Positions 32,816 to 40,812 of a stretch of 49,792 bases of DNA are shown here, piece after piece. Source of the DNA: Streptomyces panaciradicis (lineage in GTDB: Bacteria; Actinomycetota; Actinomycetes; Streptomycetales; Streptomycetaceae); assembly GCF_023516615.1 (NCBI RefSeq), contig NZ_JAMGBF010000133.1, forward strand, positions 1 to 49,792. Direction: 5' to 3'. Both the position numbers and the translations under genes were made by a program. The notes beneath the pieces are model-generated. The model was not told the DNA's origin. It saw only the letters and a program-made list of their open reading frames with translations, and did no database searches. Positions within the stretch are counted from its first letter, which is position 1, and the number at the start of each line of letters is the position of its first letter.

Positions 32816-33844
32816 TCAGCCGAAGAAGACGCCGACCTCCTCGTACAGCTTCGGGTCCACCGTCTTCAGCTTGGCCGTGGCGTCCCCGATCGGGACGCGG
32901 ACGATGTCGGTGCCGCGCAGGGCGACCATCTTGCCGAAGTCGCCGTCGCGGACCGCGTCGATGGCGTGCAGGCCGAAGCGGGTGGCGAGCCAGCGGTCGA
33001 AGGCGCTCGGGGTGCCGCCGCGCTGGATGTGGCCGAGGACCGTGGTGCGGGCCTCCTTGCCGGTGCGCCTCTCGATCTCCTTGGCCAGCCACTCGCCGAC
33101 ACCGGAGAGCCGGACGTGCCCGAAGGAGTCCAGCGACTCGTCCTTGAGCACCAGGTGGCCGTCCTTGGGCATGGCGCCCTCGGCGACGACCACGATCGGG
33201 GCGTAGGAGGACTTGAAGCGGGAGGTGATCCAGGCGCAGACCTGGTCGAGGTCGAAGCGCTGTTCGGGGATGAGGATGACGTTGGCGCCGCCGGCGAGGC
33301 CGGAGTGCAGGGCGATCCAGCCGGCGTGACGGCCCATCACCTCGCAGACCAGGACGCGCATGTGGGACTCGGCGGTGGTGTGCAGGCGGTCGATGGCCTC
33401 CGTGGCGATGCCGACCGCGGTGTCGAAGCCGAAGGTGTAGTCGGTGGCGGACAGGTCGTTGTCGATGGTCTTCGGCACGCCGACGCACGGCACGCCGTAC
33501 TCGTCGGACAGGATCGCGGCGACGCCGAGGGTGTCCTCGCCGCCGATCGTGATGAGCGCCTCGACCTCCTGCTTGGCGAGGTTCTCCTTGATCCGCCGGA
33601 TGCCGTTCTCCTGCTTGAGCGGATTGGTGCGCGAGGAGCCGAGGACGGTGCCGCCGCGGGGCAGGATGCCGCGCACCGCGGGGATGTCGAGGGGAACGCT
33701 GTCGCCTTCGAGCGGACCCCGCCAGCCGTCCCGGTAGCCGACGAAGTCGTAGCCGTACTCCTGTACGCCCTTGCGAACGATGCCCCGGATGACGGCGTTG
33801 AGCCCGGGGCAGTCGCCGCCTCCGGTCAGTACTCCGACCCGCAT
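32816..33844 (-). CDS. pfkA: 6-phosphofructokinase, PPi-type active site
   Basis: 342 residues from ATG 33844. PfkA fold: GVLTGGGDCPGLNAVIRG, RGGTVLGSSRTNP, PKTIDNDLSATDYTFGFDTA, EVMGRHAGWIAL, LGHIQRGGTPSAFDR. At the phosphoryl-donor site the sequence is GGEDT (101-105), so Asp104 replaces the Gly of ATP enzymes, and Lys125 stands in PKTIDND where E. coli has Gly. This Asp/Lys pair is the known mark of pyrophosphate-dependent phosphofructokinases such as that of Amycolatopsis methanolica. The enzyme may therefore use PPi and act reversibly, although it will often be annotated as ATP-dependent. It is transcribed alone, between the MacRS-like genes and the dehydrogenase. Confidence 0.93.
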   Translation of the reverse strand: MRVGVLTGGGDCPGLNAVIRGIVRKGVQEYGYDFVGYRDGWRGPLEGDSVPLDIPAVRGILPRGGTVLGSSRTNPLKQENGIRRIKENLAKQEVEALITIGGEDTLGVAAILSDEYGVPCVGVPKTIDNDLSATDYTFGFDTAVGIATEAIDRLHTTAESHMRVLVCEVMGRHAGWIALHSGLAGGANVILIPEQRFDLDQVCAWITSRFKSSYAPIVVVAEGAMPKDGHLVLKDESLDSFGHVRLSGVGEWLAKEIERRTGKEARTTVLGHIQRGGTPSAFDRWLATRFGLHAIDAVRDGDFGKMVALRGTDIVRVPIGDATAKLKTVDPKLYEEVGVFFG

Positions 33845-33952
33845 GGAAATGTCCCTTCGCCGCGGTTGCCTGGTGCAGCCACGCTAATGGTGATCCAGGT
33901 CACACAGGGATGGGTCGGAGCGGCAATTCCGGTGAATCACCGGGCGGTCGGT

Positions 33953-34630
33953 TTACTCGTCGTCAAGTCCGCGTTCGATGGCGTACCGGACGAGTTCCAC
34001 CCGGTTGTGCAGCTGCAGCTTGCCGAGGGTGTTCTGCACGTGGTTCTGGACCGTGCGGTGGGAGATGACCAGGCGTTCGGCGATCTGCTTGTAGCTCAGG
34101 CCCTTGGCGACCAGGCGCAGCACCTCGGTCTCGCGGTCGGTGAGCTGCGGGGCCCCCGGCTCGTCGGTGCCCGGGGCGGGGCCCGGCTCGGAGGCGAGGC
34201 GGCGGTACTCGCCGAGGACGAGCCCGGCCAGACCCGGCGTGAAGACCGGGTCGCCGACGGCCGTCCGGCGGACCGCGTCCAGCAGTTCCTCCGTGGACGC
34301 CGACTTCAGCAGGTAGCCGGTGGCGCCCGACTTCACGGCCTCCAGCACGTCGGCGTGCTCACCGCTCGCGGACAGCACCAGGACGCGCAACGCCGGGTTG
34401 TGGCCGACGAGTTCCTTGCAGACCTGCACGCCCGGCTTCAGCGGCAGATTGAGGTCCAGCACGAGGACGTCGGGGGCGGCGGCCCGGGCGCGGCGCACGG
34501 CCTGCTCGCCGTCGCCCGCGGTGGCGACCACGTCGAAGCCGGACTCGGTCAGGTCGCGGGCGACGGCGTCGCGCCACATCGGGTGGTCGTCGACCACCAT
34601 GACCCTGATCGGGCCCTGCTGCTCACTCAT
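33953..34630 (-). CDS. macR: LuxR-type response regulator (MacR-like)
   Basis: 225 residues from ATG 34630. The receiver domain has the acidic pocket VVDDHP, phosphoacceptor Asp59 (VLVLDLNLP) and Lys in GYLLKSAS. After a Pro/Gly linker the C-terminal LuxR helix-turn-helix is LTDRETEVLRLVAKGLSYKQ, IAERLVISHRTVQNHVQNTL (about 160-205). The start overlaps the stop of the kinase gene by four bases. By position and sequence this is the MacR regulator described in S. coelicolor as controlling membrane-protein genes and morphogenesis (from memory). Confidence 0.92.
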   Translation of the reverse strand: MSEQQGPIRVMVVDDHPMWRDAVARDLTESGFDVVATAGDGEQAVRRARAAAPDVLVLDLNLPLKPGVQVCKELVGHNPALRVLVLSASGEHADVLEAVKSGATGYLLKSASTEELLDAVRRTAVGDPVFTPGLAGLVLGEYRRLASEPGPAPGTDEPGAPQLTDRETEVLRLVAKGLSYKQIAERLVISHRTVQNHVQNTLGKLQLHNRVELVRYAIERGLDDE

Positions 34631-35850
34631 CTGTGCCCCGCCTTCGCGTTCTTGGGTACCTTCAGCTCGACCTCCGTGCCCTGCCCCGGGACCGAGATCA
34701 GCTCGGCGCTGCCGCCGAGGTCGCGCAGCCGGCCCCGGATCGACAGGGCGACACCGAGCCGCCCCTCCCCCTCGGCCTGGGCGAGCCGCCCCTCGGGGAT
34801 GCCGGGCCCGTCGTCGCGGACGCTCACCACGACCTCGTCCGGCTCGTCCTCGACGAGGATCCACGCGCGCGCGTCCTCGCCTGCGTGCCTGCCGACGTTG
34901 TCCAGGGCGGCGCCGACGGCGGCGGCCAGCTCCCTGGCGGCGGGCGCCGGCAGCAGCACCGGGGCGCCGGGCTCGGCGAGGGCGACCTTCGCGGCGGCGT
35001 ACGGCGCGAGCAGCGCCCGCAGGTCCACCGGGCCCTCCTCGTCGTACGACGGCTCGTCCACCGCCCGGACCAGCGCGCCGTCGGCCGCGTCCTCCGAGAC
35101 CCGCGACACCGGCAGCAGGCCGCCGGAGACCAGGGTGCGCAGGGCGACCTCCTGCTCGCCGGCCATCCGGCCGAGCTCGGCCGCCTCGCCGCCGAGGACC
35201 GCGCCGCGGCGCTGCACCATGGCCAGCACCTGAAGGACGCCGTCGTGGATGTCCCGGGCCAGCCGCTCGCGTTCGCGCGTGGCGGCCTCGATCTCCAGGG
35301 CGCGGGCGAGGGTGCGCTCGGAGGCGCGGGCGACCTCGACGACGTAGCCGATGGCGATGGAGGCGACCCAGACGAGGATCACGTTGTGGACGGTGTCGCG
35401 GGCCGGGGCGCCGCGCTCGACGAGGTTGGCGACGGCGACCGGCGTGGAGGCGAAGGCCGCCCAACGCCAGCCGCCCTTGATGGCGTAGGCGAGGACCGAG
35501 CCGGCGGTCCATATCGACGGCAGGGTGGGCCCGCCGTTCTGGATGTGGTGGTCGTTGACGGCGATCGGGGTGAGCAGGATGCCGGTGAGGGCGACGGCGA
35601 GGTCGACGGCGAGGAAGCGCTTGGTGCAGGCGGCGGCGTTCTGCACGCGGGGCAGGGTGGCGAGCGTCCAGACGAACAGCACGGCGTAGTAGCCGACGGC
35701 GACGCCCGCGTGGTCGTACTCGTCGTAGGCGGTGGCGAACAGGCCGACCGCGTACAGCATCGTCAGCACCCGGTACGCGGTCAGGGCACGCCACAGGGGC
35801 TGCTCGACCGACATGCGCATGACGCGCTCGCGCTTGGGCACGTCCCCCAC
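34627..35850 (-). CDS. macS: Membrane sensor histidine kinase (MacS-like)
   Basis: 407 residues from GTG 35850; in-frame starts a few codons downstream are possible. Five or six membrane helices occupy residues 25-172 with short loops and no large sensor domain, typical of the DUF5931/MacS group. The phosphoacceptor is His202 in RERLARDIHDGVLQ (HisKA_3 type). The ATPase domain contains ALDNVGRHA (N-box) and SVRDDGPGIPEG (G1), with GVALSIRGRLRDLGG. It is coupled to macR by a 4-base overlap and starts 18 bases after the acyltransferase stop, so the three genes may be co-transcribed. Confidence 0.92.
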   Translation of the reverse strand: MGDVPKRERVMRMSVEQPLWRALTAYRVLTMLYAVGLFATAYDEYDHAGVAVGYYAVLFVWTLATLPRVQNAAACTKRFLAVDLAVALTGILLTPIAVNDHHIQNGGPTLPSIWTAGSVLAYAIKGGWRWAAFASTPVAVANLVERGAPARDTVHNVILVWVASIAIGYVVEVARASERTLARALEIEAATRERERLARDIHDGVLQVLAMVQRRGAVLGGEAAELGRMAGEQEVALRTLVSGGLLPVSRVSEDAADGALVRAVDEPSYDEEGPVDLRALLAPYAAAKVALAEPGAPVLLPAPAARELAAAVGAALDNVGRHAGEDARAWILVEDEPDEVVVSVRDDGPGIPEGRLAQAEGEGRLGVALSIRGRLRDLGGSAELISVPGQGTEVELKVPKNAKAGHR

Positions 35851-35867
35851 CCCCCTGGACCGGAAGC

Positions 35868-36635
35868 CTAGGCCTCGGGCTTCTCCTCGGTCGCCTGTTC
35901 CCCCGACTGCTCCTTGGCCTGTTCCTTGGCCTGCTCCTTCTCGGCCTTCGCCGCCTCCGCGATCTGCCGCTTGGCGGCCGTCGCGTACATGTCGACGTAC
36001 TCCTGGCCGGAGAGCTTCATGATCTCGTACATGACCTCGTCGGTCACGGCGCGCAGCACGAACCGGTCGTGCTCCATGCCCTGGTAGCGGCTGAAGTCCA
36101 GGGCATTGCCGATGCGGATGCCGGGCCGCATGAGCTTCGGCATGACCTTCCCCGGCGGCTGGATCTTCTCCGTGTCGATCATCGCGACCGGGATGACCGG
36201 GGCGCCGGAGGCGAGCGCCACGCGCGCGAGGCCGCCGGGCTTGCCGCGGTAGAGCCGGCCGTCGGGCGAGCGCGTGCCCTCGGGGTAGATCCCGAACAGC
36301 TCGCCGCGCTCCAGGACCTCCAGGCCGCTGCGGATCGCCGCCTCGCCCGCGCCGCGCGCGCCGGAGCGGTCCACCGGCAGCTGGCCGACGCCCTTGAAGA
36401 AGGCGGCCGTCAGCCGGCCCTTCACGCCGGGCGTGGTGAAGTACTCGGCCTTGGCGATGAACGTGACCTTGCGGTCGAGCACCGCGGGCAGGAAGAACGA
36501 GTCCGAGAAGGACAGGTGGTTGCTCGCCAGGATCGCGGCCCCCTCGGCGGGGATGTTCTCCAGGCCTTCCACCCAGGGCCTGAAGGTGACCTTGAGCGGT
36601 CCCCCGATAGCGACCTTCATCGCGCCGTACAACAC
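35868..36635 (-). CDS. 1-acylglycerol-3-phosphate acyltransferase (PlsC family)
   Basis: 255 residues from GTG 36635 with GGAGG 8 bases upstream. Acyltransferase motifs: NHLSFSD with His40 and Asp45 (HX4D), the glycerophosphate pocket YPEGTRSPDGRLYRGKPGG, and VIPVAMIDTEKI. It transfers an acyl group to lysophosphatidate or a related lipid at the membrane. The C-terminus is a charged Lys/Glu/Gln/Ala repeat (AKAEKEQAKEQAKEQSGEQ). Rv2182c has the same place in M. tuberculosis. It is divergent from the esterase gene. Confidence 0.92.
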   Translation of the reverse strand: MLYGAMKVAIGGPLKVTFRPWVEGLENIPAEGAAILASNHLSFSDSFFLPAVLDRKVTFIAKAEYFTTPGVKGRLTAAFFKGVGQLPVDRSGARGAGEAAIRSGLEVLERGELFGIYPEGTRSPDGRLYRGKPGGLARVALASGAPVIPVAMIDTEKIQPPGKVMPKLMRPGIRIGNALDFSRYQGMEHDRFVLRAVTDEVMYEIMKLSGQEYVDMYATAAKRQIAEAAKAEKEQAKEQAKEQSGEQATEEKPEA

Positions 36636-36790
36636 CCGTGTGCCTCCAGTTTCCGTCGATCAGACCTTAACCCGGCCCGCCGTCAAAGGCGCCGACGGCC
36701 CTGGTCGGTGTCAGTGCGGTCGCGTACGGTGAAGCACAACCTGGACTTCACGCCACTTCCCGAACCGTCCCTCTCATGAACAGGAGACCG

Positions 36791-37573
36791 ATGGTGCCGG
36801 TCCTCCCTGGAGCCGAGCCGTTCCGCCACGAAGGCGGCGAGGTCGGTGTCCTCCTCTGCCACGGCTTCACCGGTTCACCCCAGTCGCTGCGCCCCTGGGC
36901 GGAGTATCTGGCCGAGCACGGCCTCACGGTCTCGCTGCCTCTGCTGCCGGGCCACGGCACCCGCTGGGAGGACATGCAGCTCACCGGCTGGCAGGACTGG
37001 TACGCGGAGGTGGACCGCGAGCTGCGCGCCCTCACCGAGCGCTGCGAGCAGGTCTTCGTCGCCGGCCTGTCCATGGGCGGCGCGCTGGCGCTGCGGCTGG
37101 CCGCGAAGCACGGCGACGCGATCAGCGGCGTCGTGGTCGTCAACCCGGCGAACAAGGTGCACGGCCTTTCCGCGTATGCCCTTCCGGTGGCCCGGCACTT
37201 CGTGCGGACGACGAAGGGGATCGCCAGCGACATCGCCAAGGAGGGCAGCACGGAGCTGGGATACGACAAGGTGCCGCTGCACGCGGCCCACTCCCTGCGC
37301 GTCTTCTTCCGGCTGGTCGACTCCGAACTGCCCCAGGTCACCCAGCCGCTGCTGCTGCTGCACAGCCCGCAGGACCACGTCGTGCCGCCGGTCGACTCCG
37401 CGCGCATCCTCGGCCGGGTCTCGTCCCGGGACGTGCGCGAGATCCTGCTGGAACAGAGCTACCACGTCGCGACGTTGGACCATGACGCGGACCGGATCTT
37501 CGAGGAGAGCCTCGCGTTCATCGGCCGGCTCGCAACCGGTGTCGGCAAGGAAGGGACGGCCGCAGGTGGCTGA
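36791..37573 (+). CDS. Alpha/beta-hydrolase carboxylesterase
   Basis: 260 residues. I chose ATG 36791 because AGGAG lies 4 bases upstream; an ATG at 36776 in frame has none. Nucleophile Ser94 in VAGLSMGGALALRLA, oxyanion segment LLCHGFTGSPQSL, catalytic Asp in LLLLHSPQDHVVPP and His in EQSYHVATLDHDADRI. It is close to the Est30/monoglyceride-lipase group of bacterial carboxylesterases, cytoplasmic with no signal peptide. Next gene overlaps its end by 8 bases, so they form a two-gene operon ending at a strong terminator. Confidence 0.92.
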   Translation: MVPVLPGAEPFRHEGGEVGVLLCHGFTGSPQSLRPWAEYLAEHGLTVSLPLLPGHGTRWEDMQLTGWQDWYAEVDRELRALTERCEQVFVAGLSMGGALALRLAAKHGDAISGVVVVNPANKVHGLSAYALPVARHFVRTTKGIASDIAKEGSTELGYDKVPLHAAHSLRVFFRLVDSELPQVTQPLLLLHSPQDHVVPPVDSARILGRVSSRDVREILLEQSYHVATLDHDADRIFEESLAFIGRLATGVGKEGTAAGG

Positions 37574-38132
37574 GCACGACTCGGAGCGCGAGGACCGCGA
37601 GCCGGACGAGCAGGGCGTCCCCTTCGACGAGGACGCGGCCTGGGCGGCGATCGTCGCGGGGTACGGCGAGGAGCCGAAGGACCCGCCGGGCACGAAGCCG
37701 TTCAAGTCGGTGGAGGACCTGGCGCTGCTGGAACCGGAGCCGAACGACTCCGGGGCCGCGACCGCCCCGAAGCCGGAGAAGCCCGTGAAGCCGCTGGGCG
37801 GCTCGGTCTCCTTCGCGCCCGGCGTCGGCCCGCGCGACCACACGGCGCCCGAGCCGTCCGAGGACGACTTCGACGAGGACGACGAGGGCCACTTCGAGCC
37901 GCCGGAGCCGCCGCCGCTGCCGACGGCCGACACGACCGCCAAGTTCGCCTGGCTCGGCGTGGTCGGCGGGCCGGTGCTGCTCCTGCTGGCCGTGGTCCTC
38001 GGCTGGGAGATGACCTGGTGGCTGGCCACGCTCGCCGTCGGCGGCTTCCTGGGCGGCTTCGCCACGCTGGTGATGCGGATGCGCACGGACGACGAGGACG
38101 ACGGCGACCCGGGACGCGGGGCCGTCGTCTGA
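37566..38132 (+). CDS. Acidic small membrane protein, unknown
   Basis: 188 residues from GTG 37566, overlapping the esterase stop by 8 bases; AAGGAAGGGA lies about 8 bases upstream. The first 115 residues are acidic and Pro-rich (EREDREPDEQGVPFDEDAAW; SEDDFDEDDEGHFEPPEPPP) and likely disordered. Two membrane helices follow (FAWLGVVGGPVLLLLAVVLG; WWLATLAVGGFLGGFATLVM), then a short acidic tail. I do not recognise the family beyond its presence in Streptomyces at this site. Coupling to the esterase suggests a shared membrane role. Confidence 0.85.
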   Translation: MAEHDSEREDREPDEQGVPFDEDAAWAAIVAGYGEEPKDPPGTKPFKSVEDLALLEPEPNDSGAATAPKPEKPVKPLGGSVSFAPGVGPRDHTAPEPSEDDFDEDDEGHFEPPEPPPLPTADTTAKFAWLGVVGGPVLLLLAVVLGWEMTWWLATLAVGGFLGGFATLVMRMRTDDEDDGDPGRGAVV

Positions 38133-38154
38133 CGGGGGCGGCGCGCGGGACACA

Positions 38155-38185
38155 GGGCCCGTCCGGAGATCCTCCGGACGGGCCC
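38155..38185. terminator. Strong hairpin terminator
   Basis: GGGCCCGTCCGGAG (38155-38168) and CTCCGGACGGGCCC (38172-38185) form a perfect 14-bp stem with an ATC loop, 22 bases after the end of the esterase operon. Confidence 0.88.
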
Positions 38186-38229
38186 TCGCATGTCCGGGCG
38201 CCCAGGCCTTCGAGACGTTCGGACGAACG

Positions 38230-38361
38230 ATGGTCACGTACCGGCTCCTCGGCTTCCGCGACACCCGTACGTCGGGTGACGGGGCGGCGGGGAAGACGTA
38301 CACCCGGCTGTCGTACCTGGACGGCTGGGCCGTCGTGGACAAGGTCAAGCAGCGCCCCTGA
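38230..38361 (+). CDS. Small ORF or gene remnant, unknown
   Basis: 43 codons from ATG 38230 to TGA 38361, protein MVTYRLLGFRDTRTSGDGAA, GKTYTRLSYLDGWAVVDKVK, QRP. Codon positions have the GC pattern of a real gene, and the frame remains open upstream to about 38191 (AFETFGRT before the Met). No ribosome-binding site is seen. It looks like the C-terminal end of a larger protein left after a deletion, just downstream of a terminator and ending 1 base short of the convergent hydrolase stop. I do not recognise it. Confidence 0.3.
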   Translation: MVTYRLLGFRDTRTSGDGAAGKTYTRLSYLDGWAVVDKVKQRP

Positions 38362-38362
38362 C

Positions 38363-39121
38363 TCAGGAGGCGGCGGGCACCCTGAGGGCGGCCAGGACCG
38401 GGAGGTGGTCCGTGGCCGCCCTCAGGTCTTCCTCCGTGACGCCGGGCAGACCCAGGGGGACGCCGCAGCCGAGGACGTCGATGCCCTTCGTCGCGAAGAT
38501 CGCGTCGATGCGCTGGAAGGGCGCGGCGGGCGCGAAGGTGAACTCGCCGCCCCAGGGGGCGGTGGCCCAGCAGTCCTGCAGCCCCTCGGTCAGGCGGCCG
38601 AAGGCCCGTCCGGTGGGCCGGTCGTTCAGGTCGCCCCCGGCGATCGCGTGGTCGACGCCCAGGCCCGCGAGGCGGTCCAGGAGCATCCCGGCCTGCTCGT
38701 GGCGCTCCTCCCGCTGCAGGGAGAGGTGGCAGCTCAGGACGCCGACGCGGGCCGCGCCGAACCGGACGACGGCGGTGGCGAAGCCCCGGCGGTGCTGGCC
38801 CGGGACGAGGGGCAGCAGCACGTCCTCGGTGCGCTCGACGGTGGCCCGCAGATGGCACAGGATCGCCGGTCCGGCGGCCGTCGCGCCCCCGGTGAGCACG
38901 ACCTGGCCGGAGGCGGCCGCGAGGCGGGCCAGCTTCTTGCGCCAGCGGAAGAACCGCGGAGCCTCCTGGACGAGGACCAGGTCGGGGGCGCAGGCGCCGA
39001 TCACCCGGGCGAGGGCGTCGGTGTCGTCGCGCATCGAGCGGATGTTGTAGCTCAGGACCCGGATGACGGCCGAACCGTCGGGCTCGATGTGGGAGTTGGG
39101 CAGTCGCTCGCTCGTCTCCAT
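38363..39121 (-). CDS. Endonuclease/exonuclease/phosphatase-family hydrolase
   Basis: 252 residues from ATG 39121. EEP-fold motifs: VLSYNIRSMRDD with the Asn, LVLVQEAP with metal-binding Glu, VGVLSCHLSLQREER, AGGDLNDRPTGRA (Asp and Asn), and the terminal ATDHLPVLA with the catalytic His. Substrates of this family range from DNA to phosphoinositides and sphingomyelin, and nothing here narrows that. There is no signal peptide. TATGTT (39133-39128) is 6 bases before the ATG, so the mRNA is likely leaderless. It lies 74 bases downstream of glkA on the same strand. Confidence 0.9.
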   Translation of the reverse strand: METSERLPNSHIEPDGSAVIRVLSYNIRSMRDDTDALARVIGACAPDLVLVQEAPRFFRWRKKLARLAAASGQVVLTGGATAAGPAILCHLRATVERTEDVLLPLVPGQHRRGFATAVVRFGAARVGVLSCHLSLQREERHEQAGMLLDRLAGLGVDHAIAGGDLNDRPTGRAFGRLTEGLQDCWATAPWGGEFTFAPAAPFQRIDAIFATKGIDVLGCGVPLGLPGVTEEDLRAATDHLPVLAALRVPAAS

Positions 39122-39195
39122 GAGATCAACATACGACGATGCCCGCCGTCCCGAGGTGGGGCGCGGCGGGCTCATCACGTACGTGGTCCGGTCGG

Positions 39196-40149
39196 CTACA
39201 TGATCGGGTCGGGTTCCCGGGCCAGGTCCGCCGCGCCCACCAGGCCCGCCTCGTTGCCGAGCTTGGCCGCGATGACGTCGGCCACCGGGCGCCAGTTGCC
39301 GCCCACCAGCCAGCGCTTGTAGGACTTGCGGATCGGGTCGAGGACCAGTTCGCCCTCGTCGGACAGACCGCCGCCGACGATGAACGCGGACGGGTCGAAC
39401 AGGGAGGCGAGGTCGGCGAGACCGGCGCCGACCCAGCGGGCCAGCTCGCGGTAGGAGTCGACGGCGACCGGGTCGCCCTGGCGGGCGGCGATGGAGATGT
39501 GCTTGCCCTCGATGCCGTCGGGGGTGCCGTCGCCGAGGGCGAGGAGGGTGTCGGCGCGCTCGGGGGTGGCGTTGGCGCGCTGCTTGGCGTACCGGACGAG
39601 GGCGCGCCCGGAGGCGTACTGCTCCCAGCATCCCTGCGAGCCGCAGCCGCACAGCAGGCCGTCCGGGACCATCCGGATGTGGCCGAACTCGGCGGCCACG
39701 CCGAAGTGTCCGCGGCGCAGCTTGTTGCCGATGATGATGCCGCCGCCGAGGCCCGTGCCGAGGGTGATGCAGATGACGTTGCGGTGGCCCTTGCCGGCGC
39801 CGAACCTGTACTCGCCCCAGGCGGCCGCGTTGGCGTCGTTCTCGACCACGACGGGAAGGCCGACGCGGGCCTCGACCTTCTCCTTCAGCGGCTCCTGGCG
39901 CCAGTCGATGTTCGGCGCGAAGTAGACGGTGGAGCGCTGCCGGTTGACGTAACCGGCGGCGCCGATGCCGACACCGACGATCTCGTGCCCGGCGCGCGCG
40001 CCCTCCACGGCGGAGGCGATGGCGTCCACGATCGCCTCGGGCGTGCCCGGGGTCGGCACCTTGTGCGTGGAGAGGATGTTGCCTTCCTCGTCGACCACGC
40101 CGGCCGCGATCTTGGTACCGCCGATGTCGACGCCGATGGTGAGTCCCAT
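39196..40149 (-). CDS. glkA: Glucokinase (ROK family)
   Basis: 317 residues from ATG 40149 with GAGGGA upstream, the same length as the S. coelicolor GlkA. Phosphate loop IGVDIGGTKIAAGVV at the start, VENDANAAAWGEYRFG, and ITLGTGLGGGIIIG. The ROK zinc site HIRMVPDGLLCGCGSQGCWE follows, with EQYASG after it. It phosphorylates glucose with ATP, and in S. coelicolor it also mediates carbon catabolite repression. It is not beside a PTS or glucose transporter here; the nearest glycolytic gene is pfkA 5 kb away. Confidence 0.96.
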   Translation of the reverse strand: MGLTIGVDIGGTKIAAGVVDEEGNILSTHKVPTPGTPEAIVDAIASAVEGARAGHEIVGVGIGAAGYVNRQRSTVYFAPNIDWRQEPLKEKVEARVGLPVVVENDANAAAWGEYRFGAGKGHRNVICITLGTGLGGGIIIGNKLRRGHFGVAAEFGHIRMVPDGLLCGCGSQGCWEQYASGRALVRYAKQRANATPERADTLLALGDGTPDGIEGKHISIAARQGDPVAVDSYRELARWVGAGLADLASLFDPSAFIVGGGLSDEGELVLDPIRKSYKRWLVGGNWRPVADVIAAKLGNEAGLVGAADLAREPDPIM

Positions 40150-40219
40150 GAATCCCTCAGTTCGGTCGAGCCCCGCTACGGCCAACCGTACCCGAGGCCC
40201 CGGCACCGGGGTTCCGGCC

Positions 40220-40234
40220 GTCCGCCCGGCGGAC
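40220..40234 (-). terminator. Weak hairpin after the DUF5304 gene
   Basis: GTCCGCC and GGCGGAC with a minimal loop, 24 bases beyond the stop at 40258. A second short GC hairpin (40198-40211) follows. Together they may slow read-through into glkA. Confidence 0.3.
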
Positions 40235-40257
40235 AGCCCGTGAGACGCGCCGGGGCG

Positions 40258-40755
40258 TCAGTCGAGGTCGATCCGCTGACCGGGTCCGGTGCCCTCGTCG
40301 CCCCCGCGGTTGTCGTCCAGGTCCTTGTGCAGGTCGGCCGGGCGGCTGGTCCAGCGCCGCTCCTGGGCCTGGACCGCGGAGCGGTAGGCGGCGAGCAGTT
40401 CGCCGCCGGCCGCGGCCAGGTGGTCGAAGACGTCGGGGTTGCGCTCTATGACGGGCTCGACGGCGGCCTTGGCCTGCTGGACGACCTGCTTGACCACCTG
40501 CTGGGCGGCCGGTCCGGCGACCGCGCCGAGCAGCGGCGACTGGATCGACGACAGCTTCTCCGCCACCACGTCGACGAGCTTGCGCAGTTCCTCCGCGGCC
40601 GACACCGGCGGCTGGCCGTGCTCGGCCCGGCGGCGGGCCTTCTCCGCGGCGAGGTCCTCGGCGCACGCCGTCGCCCAGGCGTCGGCGTCGGTGGCCCGCA
40701 CCTCGTCGACGGCATCCTTCTCACCGGCATCCGACGGGGGGAGCTCTTCGCTCAT
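40258..40755 (-). CDS. DUF5304 protein
   Basis: 165 residues from ATG 40755 with CAGGAGT upstream. Mostly helical and charged: the middle SAAEELRKLVDVVAEKLSSI and VVKQVVQQAKAAVEPVIERN and the end AYRSAVQAQERRWTS are amphipathic helices, flanked by acidic, disordered tails. No catalytic motif is visible. It sits directly downstream of the ArsA-like gene on the same strand (57-base gap), and that order is conserved in Streptomyces as I recall; function unknown. Confidence 0.85.
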   Translation of the reverse strand: MSEELPPSDAGEKDAVDEVRATDADAWATACAEDLAAEKARRRAEHGQPPVSAAEELRKLVDVVAEKLSSIQSPLLGAVAGPAAQQVVKQVVQQAKAAVEPVIERNPDVFDHLAAAGGELLAAYRSAVQAQERRWTSRPADLHKDLDDNRGGDEGTGPGQRIDLD

Positions 40756-40812
40756 GACGGACTCCTGACTACGGTTCGTCCCTCCGACGTTACCCGAACG
40801 GGCGTATGTCCT

